Below are positions 8,582 through 18,821 of a stretch of 64,000 bases of DNA, in pieces. This DNA is from Phycisphaerae bacterium (GTDB lineage: Bacteria > Planctomycetota > Phycisphaerae > UBA1845 > CAIVHJ01). A program made the position numbers and the translations under genes. Location of the stretch: assembly GCA_022072405.1 (NCBI GenBank), contig JAJVHX010000003.1:1-64000 (forward strand), in the 5' to 3' direction. Within the stretch, counting starts at the first letter, position 1, and each line of letters begins with the position of its first letter. The notes under the pieces are model-generated. The model saw only the letters and a program-made list of their open reading frames with translations, did not search any database and had not been told where the DNA came from.

Positions 8582-11500
8582 CTATTCGGCGGTTTGGGTA
8601 TCCATACCGGTGCGGACGGTGTTTTCCGTGATGGTGCGCGGTTCGACGAACTGGATCAGGTAGTCGGGTCCGCCGGCTTTGGAACCAATGCCGCTCATCT
8701 TAAAGCCGCCGAAGGGTTGGCGATCCACCAGCGCACCGGTAATCTTGCGGTTCAGATACATGTTGCCCACTTCCAGCTCCTGCTTCAGCCGCTCCAGATG
8801 TTTCGGATTGCGCGAGAACATGCCGCCGGTCAGGGCATAGGAGGTATCGTTGGCAATGTCGAGCGCGTCGTCAAAATCCTTCGCCTTGATGACGGCTAAA
8901 ACCGGCCCGAAAATTTCTTCCTGGGCAATTACCGCATTGCGAGACACGTCGGCAATGATCATCGGCGGAACAAAATAGCCTTTCTTCATCAGTTCGGGGA
9001 TCTGGGCTTCATAAATTACCCGGCCTTCGCGCCGGCCGGTTTCGGCGTATTTCAAAATCGATTGGCGGGCACCTTCATCGATAACCGGACCCACAAAGTT
9101 AGCGGGGTCGTCGGGTGAGCCAATGGGTATTGATTTGGCCGCCGCCACCAGTTTGTCGATAAACTTGTCATAAACTTCCGCCAGCACAATCGCCCGGCTG
9201 CAAGCGGAACATTTCTGGCCGGTATAGCCGAACGAGCTCGCGATGACTCCCTGTACCGCGGCATCCAGATCGGCGTCACGATCCACGATAATCGCATTCT
9301 TGCCGCCCAGCTCGCAGACCACCTTCTTGATGAAACGCTGATCACGACTGAATTCAGCGGCGGATTTGATCATGTTCAAGCCCACATCGCGCGAGCCGGT
9401 GAAGATGATCATGTGCACGTCTTTATGACGGACGAGGTGTTCGCCCACGCTGCTGCCGGGTCCGGGCAGGAAGTTGCAGACGCCCGGTGGCAGTCCGGCC
9501 TGTTGCAGAATATCCTGCAGCGTCGCCCCGATGACGGCGGTGGTGCTGGCCGGCTTCATGATCACGGTATTGCCGGTCACGATCGCCGCTACGGTCATAC
9601 CGGTGAGGATGGCCAGCGGGAAATTCCACGGCGCGACCACCAGTACCACTCCGCGCGGATGATAGGTGTAAAGATTGGTTTCACCCGGGTAATTACGTTG
9701 TTGCGGATGGCCGAACATCCGTTCCGCTTCCTGGGCATAATATTCACAAAAATCGATGGCTTCAGCCACATCCGCGTCGGCTTCGAGCCAGATTTTGCCC
9801 GCTTCCAGAGTGAGCAGCGCATTCAGTTCGAAACGGCGGCGACGCATGATTGCGGCAGTCCGGCGGAGTAGCTCGGCGCGCTGCGTATGGGGTGTGCGTC
9901 GCCAACTGGCGAGCGCCGTTTTAGCAGCAGCGACAGCCTGGTCGGCTTCACGCACCGTCGCCTTGCCCACCTGCCCGATCACTTCACTGGTCTGGGCGGG
10001 ATTGACTGAACTGATCCATTGGCCCGTGGTTACTGCTTGATTATTGATCACCAGCGGATACTGCTGGTTGAGCTTGACGCGCCAGTCCCGCAGCGCGCCC
10101 ACCATCTTCTCGCGATGCTCCGCATTGCCGAAATCGGTATAAATTTCATTTTTAAAGGGGTTCATCGTTAACTCCTCAGGAAGATGATGGGGTGTTTTTG
10201 CGGCGCTGTGGGTTGCGGTCGGTACAGGAGCGTGCTCCGCACGGCCATTATGCCCCGGTTCCGCCAGCAGCACTTCCGGCGGCAGATGCTCAGCGAAACT
10301 TTGCCGCAGAAATGACTCGTTAGCCGTGTTCTCCAGCAATCGCCGGATCAGGTAGGCCATCCCCGGAACCATCTCACCGTAGGGCGTGTAGATGCGCAGG
10401 AAATAGCCCATGTCGCGCACCGCCTTTTTCAGCGGTTCACCCATGCCATATAACATCTGAATTTCATAATCATGCAGATCGACGCCGTGCACCTCCGCCT
10501 GGGCGACGATATGTGCAATACTGCGAATATTATGCGTACCGAAAACCGGCCGAATGTGATCGGCCTGCTCGAAAAGCAATTGAGTGCAGCGTTCGAAATT
10601 GGCATCGGACTGCCACTTATCAGTCCAGACCGGAATCTGCGCGTGACCGGCATAGCGGCTTTCATAATCCCAGTAAGCACCCTTCACCAGCCGAATGGCC
10701 AGCGGAGCATTTCGACGCCGGTTCCAGTCAAAGAATTTCTGCAGATCGGATTCGGCGTCACGCAGGTAAGCCTGGACGACTATGCCCACATCGGGGAAAT
10801 CGCGGAATTCCGGTTGATCAAGTACGCTGCGAAAAATATCAAAGGTCAACTCTTTATAGCGGTACTGTTCGGTATCCACATTGACAAAGGCATCATGTTG
10901 TCGAGCGGCCCGCAGAATCGCGGACAGTCGCGTGCTGATCACCGCCTTGGTTTTCTCCCAGGCGATGGGGCTGAACTGTGAGTAGAGCGCGGTCAGCTTC
11001 ACCGAGACATTGACGATCGGATAGTGGCCGTGGGCGTCAAAATCGATCGGGTTGAGGCGCGGCCAATGGCGGGCGGCTTGACCCAGCTCGGTGATCAGCT
11101 GGATATAAGTTTCGGTGACTTTATCGGCCTGGGCTTCGCTGGTGATGGCTTCGCCCAGCAGGTCGAGCGTAAAAGCCATGCGTTGTCGTCGCAGCCGTTG
11201 AATGGTGGCGATGGCTTCGGCGGCGTTGGAGCCGGCCACAAAACGAGTGGCCATGTGGGCCGCTCCGCGCCGAATCACCCCCGCCATCAGCCGGGCAAAA
11301 AGCGAGTCGGTCCGCTGATAGCTGGTGGCCAGTTCCAGTATAGTGGGTAGACGACGGCCATTGGTCGGCTTCAGATAGAGTTGCAGATGTTCAGCGATAT
11401 CGGCATCGTCGAGCAGGCTGGGCAGCACCTCGATGAAGCGGAAGAGACGTACTTTCAGCCATTCATCCCGTGTGGTCCAGTTCAGGCCTTGCTGCTCCCA

Positions 11501-11593
11501 CCAGTCATAATGATAGAAACGGGGTTCAGCGGCTCGGGCCCGCTCCAACAAGTCACTGCCGATCTCAAATATGCGTTCCTGTAAGGTATTCAT
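8582..11593 (-). CDS. putA: Bifunctional proline dehydrogenase / P5C dehydrogenase
   Basis: A 1003-residue enzyme that oxidises proline to glutamate in two steps. The N-terminal half (about 150-460) is the FAD-dependent proline dehydrogenase barrel, recognised by VKLTALYSQ, RLVKGAYWDYE and the C-terminal YTPYGEMVPGMAYLIRRLLEN motif. The second half (about 500-990) is a NAD-dependent aldehyde dehydrogenase of the P5C type with VVAPWNFPLAI, FTGSRDVG, catalytic Glu in ELGGKN (near 760) and the catalytic Cys in GQKCSAC (near 795). It lacks the N-terminal DNA-binding domain of E. coli PutA, so it is purely enzymatic. It starts 9 bp after addA and is the last gene before the terminator at 8523. Confidence 0.95.
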   Translation of the reverse strand: MNTLQERIFEIGSDLLERARAAEPRFYHYDWWEQQGLNWTTRDEWLKVRLFRFIEVLPSLLDDADIAEHLQLYLKPTNGRRLPTILELATSYQRTDSLFARLMAGVIRRGAAHMATRFVAGSNAAEAIATIQRLRRQRMAFTLDLLGEAITSEAQADKVTETYIQLITELGQAARHWPRLNPIDFDAHGHYPIVNVSVKLTALYSQFSPIAWEKTKAVISTRLSAILRAARQHDAFVNVDTEQYRYKELTFDIFRSVLDQPEFRDFPDVGIVVQAYLRDAESDLQKFFDWNRRRNAPLAIRLVKGAYWDYESRYAGHAQIPVWTDKWQSDANFERCTQLLFEQADHIRPVFGTHNIRSIAHIVAQAEVHGVDLHDYEIQMLYGMGEPLKKAVRDMGYFLRIYTPYGEMVPGMAYLIRRLLENTANESFLRQSFAEHLPPEVLLAEPGHNGRAEHAPVPTATHSAAKTPHHLPEELTMNPFKNEIYTDFGNAEHREKMVGALRDWRVKLNQQYPLVINNQAVTTGQWISSVNPAQTSEVIGQVGKATVREADQAVAAAKTALASWRRTPHTQRAELLRRTAAIMRRRRFELNALLTLEAGKIWLEADADVAEAIDFCEYYAQEAERMFGHPQQRNYPGETNLYTYHPRGVVLVVAPWNFPLAILTGMTVAAIVTGNTVIMKPASTTAVIGATLQDILQQAGLPPGVCNFLPGPGSSVGEHLVRHKDVHMIIFTGSRDVGLNMIKSAAEFSRDQRFIKKVVCELGGKNAIIVDRDADLDAAVQGVIASSFGYTGQKCSACSRAIVLAEVYDKFIDKLVAAAKSIPIGSPDDPANFVGPVIDEGARQSILKYAETGRREGRVIYEAQIPELMKKGYFVPPMIIADVSRNAVIAQEEIFGPVLAVIKAKDFDDALDIANDTSYALTGGMFSRNPKHLERLKQELEVGNMYLNRKITGALVDRQPFGGFKMSGIGSKAGGPDYLIQFVEPRTITENTVRTGMDTQTAE

Positions 11594-11602
11594 GGTTTAT
11601 GA

Positions 11603-14600
11603 TCAGGTTGAGTTTACGGGGCTGGCCGGCGGCGTTGTAGCCAACGAAACAATCTGTCGCGCCTGCAGGTAAACCAGATGACCAGTCGTCACCGGCACCC
11701 GCCAGATCGCGGCCATGTGCATAGCATACCGCTGGAGCTGCTCCTGGTAAACCCGAGTCCGCTTGGCGAGCGCGCTGACCGGAAGGGCATCGGTTTTGAA
11801 ATCGATCACCTCCCAGTTGCGGCCCGTCGGCAGGAGTAAATCAATCATGCCGCGGACCAGAAGGAAATCTTCAGCATCCGGACCGATTACCTGCGGATCA
11901 TAAGCGGTGACACTTTCGCGGCCGGTGAATACCACCTCCCGTAAGAGTTGATCAGCGGCGGTGATACAACGCCGGCCCAGCGGCGTGGCCAGAAACCACT
12001 CGATATTCTCCAGTGAAATCAGTTCTGCCTCGTTCGTGGTGAGCAAGCCGCGATTCTGCAGTTCCCGCAGTTGCTGCGGAATTTCATGCACTCGGCGATA
12101 GTCCAGGTGCTGCAGGAAAAGATGGGTGAGCGATCCGATTTTCTCCGCCGACTGATGCCCGCTAGCCAGGGTGAATTTCGGCTGGGAGATGAACGGTGCC
12201 AGCTTTCGTAGTTGCCAGTGCGGATGCTCATATTCGCTCCAGAGGTTGACCCGACGTTTAAGTTCCGACACCGTCAGTACGGTAGGTATAGAAGACAAAG
12301 CCAGATGAGGATAAATCCGGGTAATCCGTTCGATAACGGCATCGGCGGCGGGATCGGTTGTTGGCTTTTGATCCGGCAGGGGCTGCAATGCGGCCGCCGC
12401 CTGCCGCCGGTTTAGTGCGGTGGTGTCAACCGTCGACCGCAACCAGCGCGGATCGGGCACCGGATAGGGCCGACATACAAAGGTCGTGTTCAGCGGCGGC
12501 GGTGAGTCGGGGTCGTCATGCCACTTCCGTTCCGACTCCGGAATTTGTTGCAAGGCGAGCGTCAGCCAATCCCAGTAGCTCTGCGACCGGTGCAACAGCG
12601 CTTCCGGCAGGGTCGCTGGCGCTGCATCCACCGATTGTTGAAGTTGTTCTCGCCAAGCATCCATATCAGCTGAAGCGACCAGAATCAGTCGATCGCGGGC
12701 TCGCGTCAGGGCGACATAGAGGATGCGCAATTCCTCGGCCAGCGTCTCGCGGTTGATCGCTTCCGCAATCTGCCGCTGAATCAGCGAGGGATATCGGCAC
12801 CGTTTATCGATATCCACCACCGGCAGGCCGATATGTCGGTGGCGATCAAAAATCAGCCGGCTGCGACTGTCGGCCAGGTTGAAGCGCTTTTCCAGGTTGA
12901 CGACGAAGACCACCGGAAACTCCAGACCCTTGCTCTGATGAATGGTTGTGACGCGCACCAGTTGCTGCTGCGGATCAGACATCTGCCCGGTCGCCCAGTC
13001 TTCCTCGCGCTGCTGCAATATTTCCAGGTATTGTAAAAAACTGTTTAATGAACCATCACCTGCGGTGGTGGAAAATTTTTCCGCCCGATCCTGAAAGGCG
13101 AGCAGGTTGGCCTGTCGCTGCTGGCCATTATTGCGGCCGCACACCTTCGTCAGCAGTTGCGTGGCTTCATACAGTTCCCCCAGTGCGGCGGGCAATGGCT
13201 GGCGGGCAAAGCATAGACGGTAGCGCGCCAGGGTCTGCTGCAACAGCATGACCTTCTGCTGCAGTTCAACCGGCAGGGGGTTTTGGGTGGATTGAGCGGA
13301 TGTTTCGGCGAAAACCGCTTGATAAAACGATAGACGCGTATTGCGGCGGCGCAGTTGCAGCAATTCACCTTCGGTGAAGTGCGCCCCGCTGATTCCACTG
13401 CGCATCACCGTGGCCAGGGGAATATCCTGCTGGGGATTGTCCAGTACAGCCAGCAGTGCAAGCAGCTCGCGAATTTCGGTAACCGCAAACAGCCCGGACG
13501 AAGCACTGCTGCTGGTGGGAATTCCTCGCGCCTGCAGCATGCCCGCCAACTGTTCCGCCCGGATCGGCGTGGAACGCAACAGCACCACGATATCACGATA
13601 TTGGTACTCTCCTTCGGCCACCAGTTGCTGAATTCGTTCGGCGATGCAATGGCCTTGACGTTCAATGTTGACCAGTTCGTCCCATTCCTCCAGTTCATTC
13701 TCGTCGCCGGATTCATCTTCCTCATCGGTGACTACGCGGGTCACCGGCACGATAAATATTTCTACCGGGTGGTAAGGTGGTTCGTCCTGGCGATGATGGC
13801 GGAGGGCCGCCTCTTCGTCATAACGGATCCCGCCCAGGGTCGGCTGCATCAGGACGCTGAACAATAAGTTGACGCCGCGCACGATGGCGGCGGCGGAGCG
13901 AAAATTATCGGTCAGGTGAATCCGCCGATGTTGATCGCTGTGCGGGCGGGCATCCGCCAGACGCTGCAGAAACAGTTCCGCATCGGCCAGCCGGAAGCGA
14001 TATATACTCTGCTTGATATCGCCCACACAAAAAAGGTTGGATCGCAGGTGCGGATGATGATCGCGACTCAGCCGTAACAAAATTGCCTGCTGCAGAGGAT
14101 TGACATCCTGAAATTCATCGATCAGCACGTACGCATACTTTTCCTGCAATTGTCGGGCGATGGCGCTGGGGCGGCTATCCGCATCGACCAGTAGTTGATA
14201 GGCAAAGCGCTCCAGATCGGCGAAATCAAGGGCATGGCGTTGGCGTTTGGCTGATTGATAATCCGCGTCCAGTTCGCGTACCAGTTGTACGAGCGTCAGC
14301 ACATAGGGTTGGAGACGTTGCAATCCCGTCCGCCACTCTTCCGGAGTAAATCGGCTGAAACGCCCGACAATACGCTCCGTAAAATATTTTTTTACGAGAT
14401 CACGGCATTGTCCGGCATGCTCCTTAGCGGTCAATTGGGCGCTGTTCAGTTCATCGTTACGTGGTCCGCTTTTCACACGCCCCAGATCAAAGTCCAGCAG
14501 TTGGTTGAGTAGTGCCGGCCATTGGTCCGGATCAGCCAGTTGCTGCGACCACAACGCAAGCGGTTCCACAAACTTAACCAGTTGATCGGCGTAGTTATGA

Positions 14601-15334
14601 CCGATTGGATCGTGCTGCCGAATCCGTCCAATGGCCCAGCAATTCAACTCCGCCAGCCGTTGCAGTTCCAATCGCAGTAATTGTTGTTCGCTGCGGATGA
14701 TCTGCTCCACGGGCATCGTCAACTGCCCGACCGCCGAATCCAGCCAGTGCTGGGGTTCAGGCATCGAATAGACCAGGGGGTACAACCGCTGCAGATGTTT
14801 CTGCAACTCCGCTTCGTCATCGCCGAAATAATGACGCAGCAATTCACGCAAAGCCCACGTTCGCCCATCACCAGCCTGTTGGCGGGTCTCCAGCACCCGC
14901 TCCATTGATTCCTGCAGCAACAGCGAGCTTTCCTCCTCGTTCAGCACCACGGCGAACGGATCGAGGTCCAGTTGCATGAAATGTTGTCGCAGCAAGCGCA
15001 GACAGAATGCATGAATGGTGGAGATCGACGCCTGGTCCACCAGTAGCAGTTGCTGTTCCAGAAGTGTGGGATGAGCCGACGTGTCGCGGAGTTGTTGCAA
15101 TGTCCGGCGGATGCGGTGGCGCATCTCTGCCGCTGCCGCCTCGGTGAAGGTAACGACCAGCAGTTCATCGATGTTGCAGCGCTCCGCCGGGCGGGCTTCG
15201 CTGACCAGATAAGCACACCGCCGAGCCAGCACCGCCGTCTTGCCCGAACCAGCAGCGGCAGCGACCGTCAGGCTGCCGGCGGTGAAGGTGATGGCCTGCT
15301 GCTGGGCGGGCGTGGGTGACCAGTCATTCATCAC
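11603..15334 (-). CDS. addA: Helicase-nuclease subunit AddA
   Basis: A 1243-residue UvrD/Rep-type helicase fused to a RecB-type nuclease; with AddB it resects double-strand breaks for recombination. Walker A is AAAGSGKTAVL (about 32-42), Walker B lies in YVLIDEFQDVNPLQQ, and later SF1 motifs include FCVGDIKQSIYRFR, VTTIHQSKGLEFPVVFV and LRILYVALTRARDRL. The C-terminal PD-(D/E)XK nuclease shows GMIDLLL and VIDFKTD. The length matches AddA of Firmicutes and Planctomycetes. Its start overlaps the end of addB by 11 bp, which suggests translational coupling. Confidence 0.93.
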   Translation of the reverse strand: MMNDWSPTPAQQQAITFTAGSLTVAAAAGSGKTAVLARRCAYLVSEARPAERCNIDELLVVTFTEAAAAEMRHRIRRTLQQLRDTSAHPTLLEQQLLLVDQASISTIHAFCLRLLRQHFMQLDLDPFAVVLNEEESSLLLQESMERVLETRQQAGDGRTWALRELLRHYFGDDEAELQKHLQRLYPLVYSMPEPQHWLDSAVGQLTMPVEQIIRSEQQLLRLELQRLAELNCWAIGRIRQHDPIGHNYADQLVKFVEPLALWSQQLADPDQWPALLNQLLDFDLGRVKSGPRNDELNSAQLTAKEHAGQCRDLVKKYFTERIVGRFSRFTPEEWRTGLQRLQPYVLTLVQLVRELDADYQSAKRQRHALDFADLERFAYQLLVDADSRPSAIARQLQEKYAYVLIDEFQDVNPLQQAILLRLSRDHHPHLRSNLFCVGDIKQSIYRFRLADAELFLQRLADARPHSDQHRRIHLTDNFRSAAAIVRGVNLLFSVLMQPTLGGIRYDEEAALRHHRQDEPPYHPVEIFIVPVTRVVTDEEDESGDENELEEWDELVNIERQGHCIAERIQQLVAEGEYQYRDIVVLLRSTPIRAEQLAGMLQARGIPTSSSASSGLFAVTEIRELLALLAVLDNPQQDIPLATVMRSGISGAHFTEGELLQLRRRNTRLSFYQAVFAETSAQSTQNPLPVELQQKVMLLQQTLARYRLCFARQPLPAALGELYEATQLLTKVCGRNNGQQRQANLLAFQDRAEKFSTTAGDGSLNSFLQYLEILQQREEDWATGQMSDPQQQLVRVTTIHQSKGLEFPVVFVVNLEKRFNLADSRSRLIFDRHRHIGLPVVDIDKRCRYPSLIQRQIAEAINRETLAEELRILYVALTRARDRLILVASADMDAWREQLQQSVDAAPATLPEALLHRSQSYWDWLTLALQQIPESERKWHDDPDSPPPLNTTFVCRPYPVPDPRWLRSTVDTTALNRRQAAAALQPLPDQKPTTDPAADAVIERITRIYPHLALSSIPTVLTVSELKRRVNLWSEYEHPHWQLRKLAPFISQPKFTLASGHQSAEKIGSLTHLFLQHLDYRRVHEIPQQLRELQNRGLLTTNEAELISLENIEWFLATPLGRRCITAADQLLREVVFTGRESVTAYDPQVIGPDAEDFLLVRGMIDLLLPTGRNWEVIDFKTDALPVSALAKRTRVYQEQLQRYAMHMAAIWRVPVTTGHLVYLQARQIVSLATTPPASPVNST

Positions 15335-18300
15335 GAAGCGCCTCCAGCATCTGTTGCTTGTTCAGCGGATTCAGCGTGCGCAGGCGGCCGCTGCCATACT
15401 CAAATCGGCAAAACGCCCGGTAGTCGCAATGGGTGCAGGGTTTTTCGTTGCCCAGCCGGTAGGGGGCCACCTCGATGCGGCCCTCCAGAATTTCATCGCA
15501 GTAGCGACCCGCCAGCCAGGCCACGCGCCGCAACAGGTGCTGAAGATCTTCACGCGTCACCGCGTCAGTCTGGGACTGGGTGCTGGCTTGACCATTCTTG
15601 TCACGATAAGCCGAGACCACATTGCTGTGCTGCTTCTCCTGCAGGTGTCGGTCGAGGCTGGCGAGGGCTTCGACATCATACAGGCCGCGCGGCCGATAGT
15701 CGCGCAGAGTCAACCCGGCAGCGGTAGGGTGTTCCACCTGCTGGAAATCGGGTATCAGCGGCAGAAAAAAAGTTCCCGCCGGCCGAACCGACAGACCGGT
15801 CAACTCATGGGCCAACGACTGCACACAATATAGATAGATGAGCAATTGCAGGCTGATGCCGTGAAACGCTGCTCCCCAGGGCATGCGTTTGACGCGCGTG
15901 CGCTTATAGTCGTAGATGAAGCCCACCCACTCCTCACCCTGCTGAGCAAGGTCCAGTCGATCAATCCGGCCGCACAGAAATACCTTCCGCCCGCCGGGTG
16001 TCGACAGCGGAACCGCCGACAGGGCGTCGGGTGCGGGTAATCCGAAAGCCAATTCGCTGGCTCGAGGCAGTCCGCCGCCGGCTTGCTGCAGGGTTCGATG
16101 CATCTGCAACGCGACACTCAACTCGGCGTGAATACGTTCCCACAGGTAAGAAGCGGGCCGGTTTGCTTCAGGCCCATTCGCATTGGCCTGGTGCTGCAGG
16201 GTCCGTTCGAGTTGCCGCAGACGTTGATCCAGTTCGTCGTCGTTCAGACTGCTGAGCGTGTTGTTCTCCGCCATTAATTGCCGGGTGATCTGATCGAGCA
16301 GGTGGTGATCGAGAGAACCCAGTTGCAGATGTTCCTGCTCGGAGGTGGCCCGGGGTTTTAATCGCAAGGTATGCTGGGCAAAGTGGCGGAAGGGGCAGGC
16401 GGCAAAAGCTTCCAGTTGGGTGATGCTGACCTGTAACGGCCCATGAGTGAGCAACGAGCGCAACGCCGGATCGATTTCCGCCCGGTTCGTCTCCGTTAAA
16501 CCGGCGAGGGTGTGTGACAGCAAGCTGCGCAGATCTGGAGAACACCGGGCCTGTTCATACAAGGCGATCCATTTCTGGTCGTCGGCTTGAGGAGTGATCA
16601 CTTGCTCCTGTTGCAGATATCGAGCGAGCGCCTCCACAACGTCTGCCGGTCCGGCCAATTCCTCTAATTGTTGGAGGGTGTTGCCGGCCGTTTCACGCGG
16701 CAGGTCAGTAAATAATGTCGTCACCATTTCCAGGTAGGGTGAAACGGCGAGCGCCCGACCCTGATCATCGGCGGTGCACCAGCTGATCAGCAACTGTTCG
16801 GCGGGGCGGGTGGCGGCGATATAGGCCAGCAACCGTTCTTCGTGGAGCCGTTCGCGGCGCGGCGGATCAATTTCCAGATCAGCCTGGCGCAGCAGGTGGC
16901 GATCGGCGTCATTCAGTATGGCAGGTTCTGCCTGTTCCCGTGGGTATTGACCATCATTGAAGCCCAGCAGAAATACCGCGCCCACTTCCGATTGGCGGCT
17001 GCGATCGATAGTACCCACCAGCACCTGATCCAGCGCGGGCGGAATCAGCCCGGTCGTGCTGTGATTCAGACCCGATTGCAGAATGGCACACATCTCGACC
17101 GCGGTGAGCGTTTGTTCACTCAGTGCCAGGACGAAATCATCGAGCAGATTGACCAGCACAGCCCAGGTCCGGCGATGCTGCTGGGCTTGTTCAGTCTCGC
17201 CATCGTCGTCGGCTTCCTGGGCCCAGTGTTCAACCCGTTCGCCAATCTGCAGGCGGCGCATCGTGGCCCACAACTGTTCCGCCCACCAGCGTCCGGTTTG
17301 TTGCCGAGGCAGGGTACGACTCAGCCAGGGTTCCAGTAGTTCCACGAGTTGGCGGCGGGTACGATTCAACTGCTCAAGTTGTTGGCGGGTCGCTTCCGAA
17401 TCCTCAATTGGTTCCACCAGACTGAAATGGTCAGGATTCCCTTGCCAGTCACCTGTTGTCCAGGCAGCGACGCCTTCAATATTGTGCAGCAGCAGGTAGT
17501 TTTCAAGCGCATCCAGAGCTTGACGGGCCACGCCGGGAAATTGATATTTCAATAAGGGGCGAACGGCGGGTAACGACCATTGCTGGCTGATCGCTTGCAG
17601 CAGTTGCCGTAATATTGCACCGAGCGGGTGTTCGCGCATTGGCGGACGGCGGTCGATAAACATCGGGATGTGCAGTTGCCCGAACGCCGCCTGCAGCAGG
17701 GGTGTATAACCTTCCAGATCACGCACCATGACGCCGATCTGACGATAACGCAGCGGCTGTAGCGGCCGTTGTACCAGCGCCTGGATCTGCCGGGCGACCC
17801 AGCGACACTCTGATCGCCGGTTGGCTGCAACACAGAGCCGGATGGCTTGTGCGGTTGAATTGAAAATGACGGGTGATTTGAATAGGTGCTGTTCCAGATG
17901 CTGCAGTTCCGCCGGCCGAGTCGGTTTTCCTTCGGCGCGGAGGATGATGGGTGGCTCGATCCTCACTCCTGCCTGTTGCAGCGCTTGACGCAGGCGCTGG
18001 TAAGTTTGTTCGATGGGTGCGAACAGCGAAAAGCTATTCGGTGGCCGATCATCCACCACGCCCGGGGCTGTCGGATCCAGCAGCAGAGCGATTTCCGTAC
18101 TGCTGCTGATCCGAACGAGCAGGACCAGGAAGAGCAACTCAGCCGTTGAGAAATGAGCAAAACCATCTACCCAGATTTTCGCACCGTTCAGCCAGGGCAC
18201 TTCACTTAATTGGCTGCTGAGTAACTCCAATTGCCGTGCGGGGTCGGTGAATCCCTGATCCAGAAACTGCAGGTATTCGCGATAGAGCAGAGCCAGGTCG

Positions 18301-18776
18301 GTCAATTTGGCTTGCAGCGTGTCAGGCAGGCGGCGTTGGGTGTATTGCAAAACCAGTGCATCGGGAGTGATGACGCTCTGCAACAATTCTTCGATCTGTT
18401 CAGCCAGACTGCTGACCAGACCGGGCAGGAATCGACCGCTCTGATAATATTGCCAATCATTCCGCCGGCGCTGCAGAATGTTCTGCAAAACCATGGTCCG
18501 TGCCGCCGCGCTGAGCGGCTGACCCGATTTCTGCGGCAACTCCTGATGAATCCGTTGTACCAGGCGATTGAAACTGAGTACCTCCGCCCGCTGCATGCCG
18601 GCGAGTCCGGAGGACCCCAGCAATAACCGTTCGCTCTGCAGGCTGGCTTGTTCGGGCACCAGCCAGATCAGCCGCGGACCCATCCGTGGCTCCTGTTGCA
18701 GCTCCTGCACCAGTGCCTGCAGACCCTGGCGGGTCTTTCCGCTGCCGGCTCGTCCCAGTACAAATCGCGCCCTCAT
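15324..18776 (-). CDS. addB: AddB-type ATP-dependent nuclease subunit
   Basis: A 1150-residue partner of AddA. The N-terminus has a Walker A, GRAGSGKT (about 8-15), as in Bacillus AddB. The middle resembles an inactivated SF1 helicase, and the C-terminus is a second PD-(D/E)XK nuclease (CGRIDRLDLA and FIYDYKR). One cysteine (AACPFRHF) before the nuclease and three after it (CTHCDYRAFC) make the four-Cys set that holds the [4Fe-4S] staple in AddB. It lies directly upstream of and overlapping addA, and 45 bp downstream of a Ser/Thr kinase gene. Confidence 0.9.
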   Translation of the reverse strand: MRARFVLGRAGSGKTRQGLQALVQELQQEPRMGPRLIWLVPEQASLQSERLLLGSSGLAGMQRAEVLSFNRLVQRIHQELPQKSGQPLSAAARTMVLQNILQRRRNDWQYYQSGRFLPGLVSSLAEQIEELLQSVITPDALVLQYTQRRLPDTLQAKLTDLALLYREYLQFLDQGFTDPARQLELLSSQLSEVPWLNGAKIWVDGFAHFSTAELLFLVLLVRISSSTEIALLLDPTAPGVVDDRPPNSFSLFAPIEQTYQRLRQALQQAGVRIEPPIILRAEGKPTRPAELQHLEQHLFKSPVIFNSTAQAIRLCVAANRRSECRWVARQIQALVQRPLQPLRYRQIGVMVRDLEGYTPLLQAAFGQLHIPMFIDRRPPMREHPLGAILRQLLQAISQQWSLPAVRPLLKYQFPGVARQALDALENYLLLHNIEGVAAWTTGDWQGNPDHFSLVEPIEDSEATRQQLEQLNRTRRQLVELLEPWLSRTLPRQQTGRWWAEQLWATMRRLQIGERVEHWAQEADDDGETEQAQQHRRTWAVLVNLLDDFVLALSEQTLTAVEMCAILQSGLNHSTTGLIPPALDQVLVGTIDRSRQSEVGAVFLLGFNDGQYPREQAEPAILNDADRHLLRQADLEIDPPRRERLHEERLLAYIAATRPAEQLLISWCTADDQGRALAVSPYLEMVTTLFTDLPRETAGNTLQQLEELAGPADVVEALARYLQQEQVITPQADDQKWIALYEQARCSPDLRSLLSHTLAGLTETNRAEIDPALRSLLTHGPLQVSITQLEAFAACPFRHFAQHTLRLKPRATSEQEHLQLGSLDHHLLDQITRQLMAENNTLSSLNDDELDQRLRQLERTLQHQANANGPEANRPASYLWERIHAELSVALQMHRTLQQAGGGLPRASELAFGLPAPDALSAVPLSTPGGRKVFLCGRIDRLDLAQQGEEWVGFIYDYKRTRVKRMPWGAAFHGISLQLLIYLYCVQSLAHELTGLSVRPAGTFFLPLIPDFQQVEHPTAAGLTLRDYRPRGLYDVEALASLDRHLQEKQHSNVVSAYRDKNGQASTQSQTDAVTREDLQHLLRRVAWLAGRYCDEILEGRIEVAPYRLGNEKPCTHCDYRAFCRFEYGSGRLRTLNPLNKQQMLEALRDE

Positions 18777-18821
18777 AATGACGCATCATAGTCGGCTCGG
18801 AGCGCGGCGGCGATAGTCTCT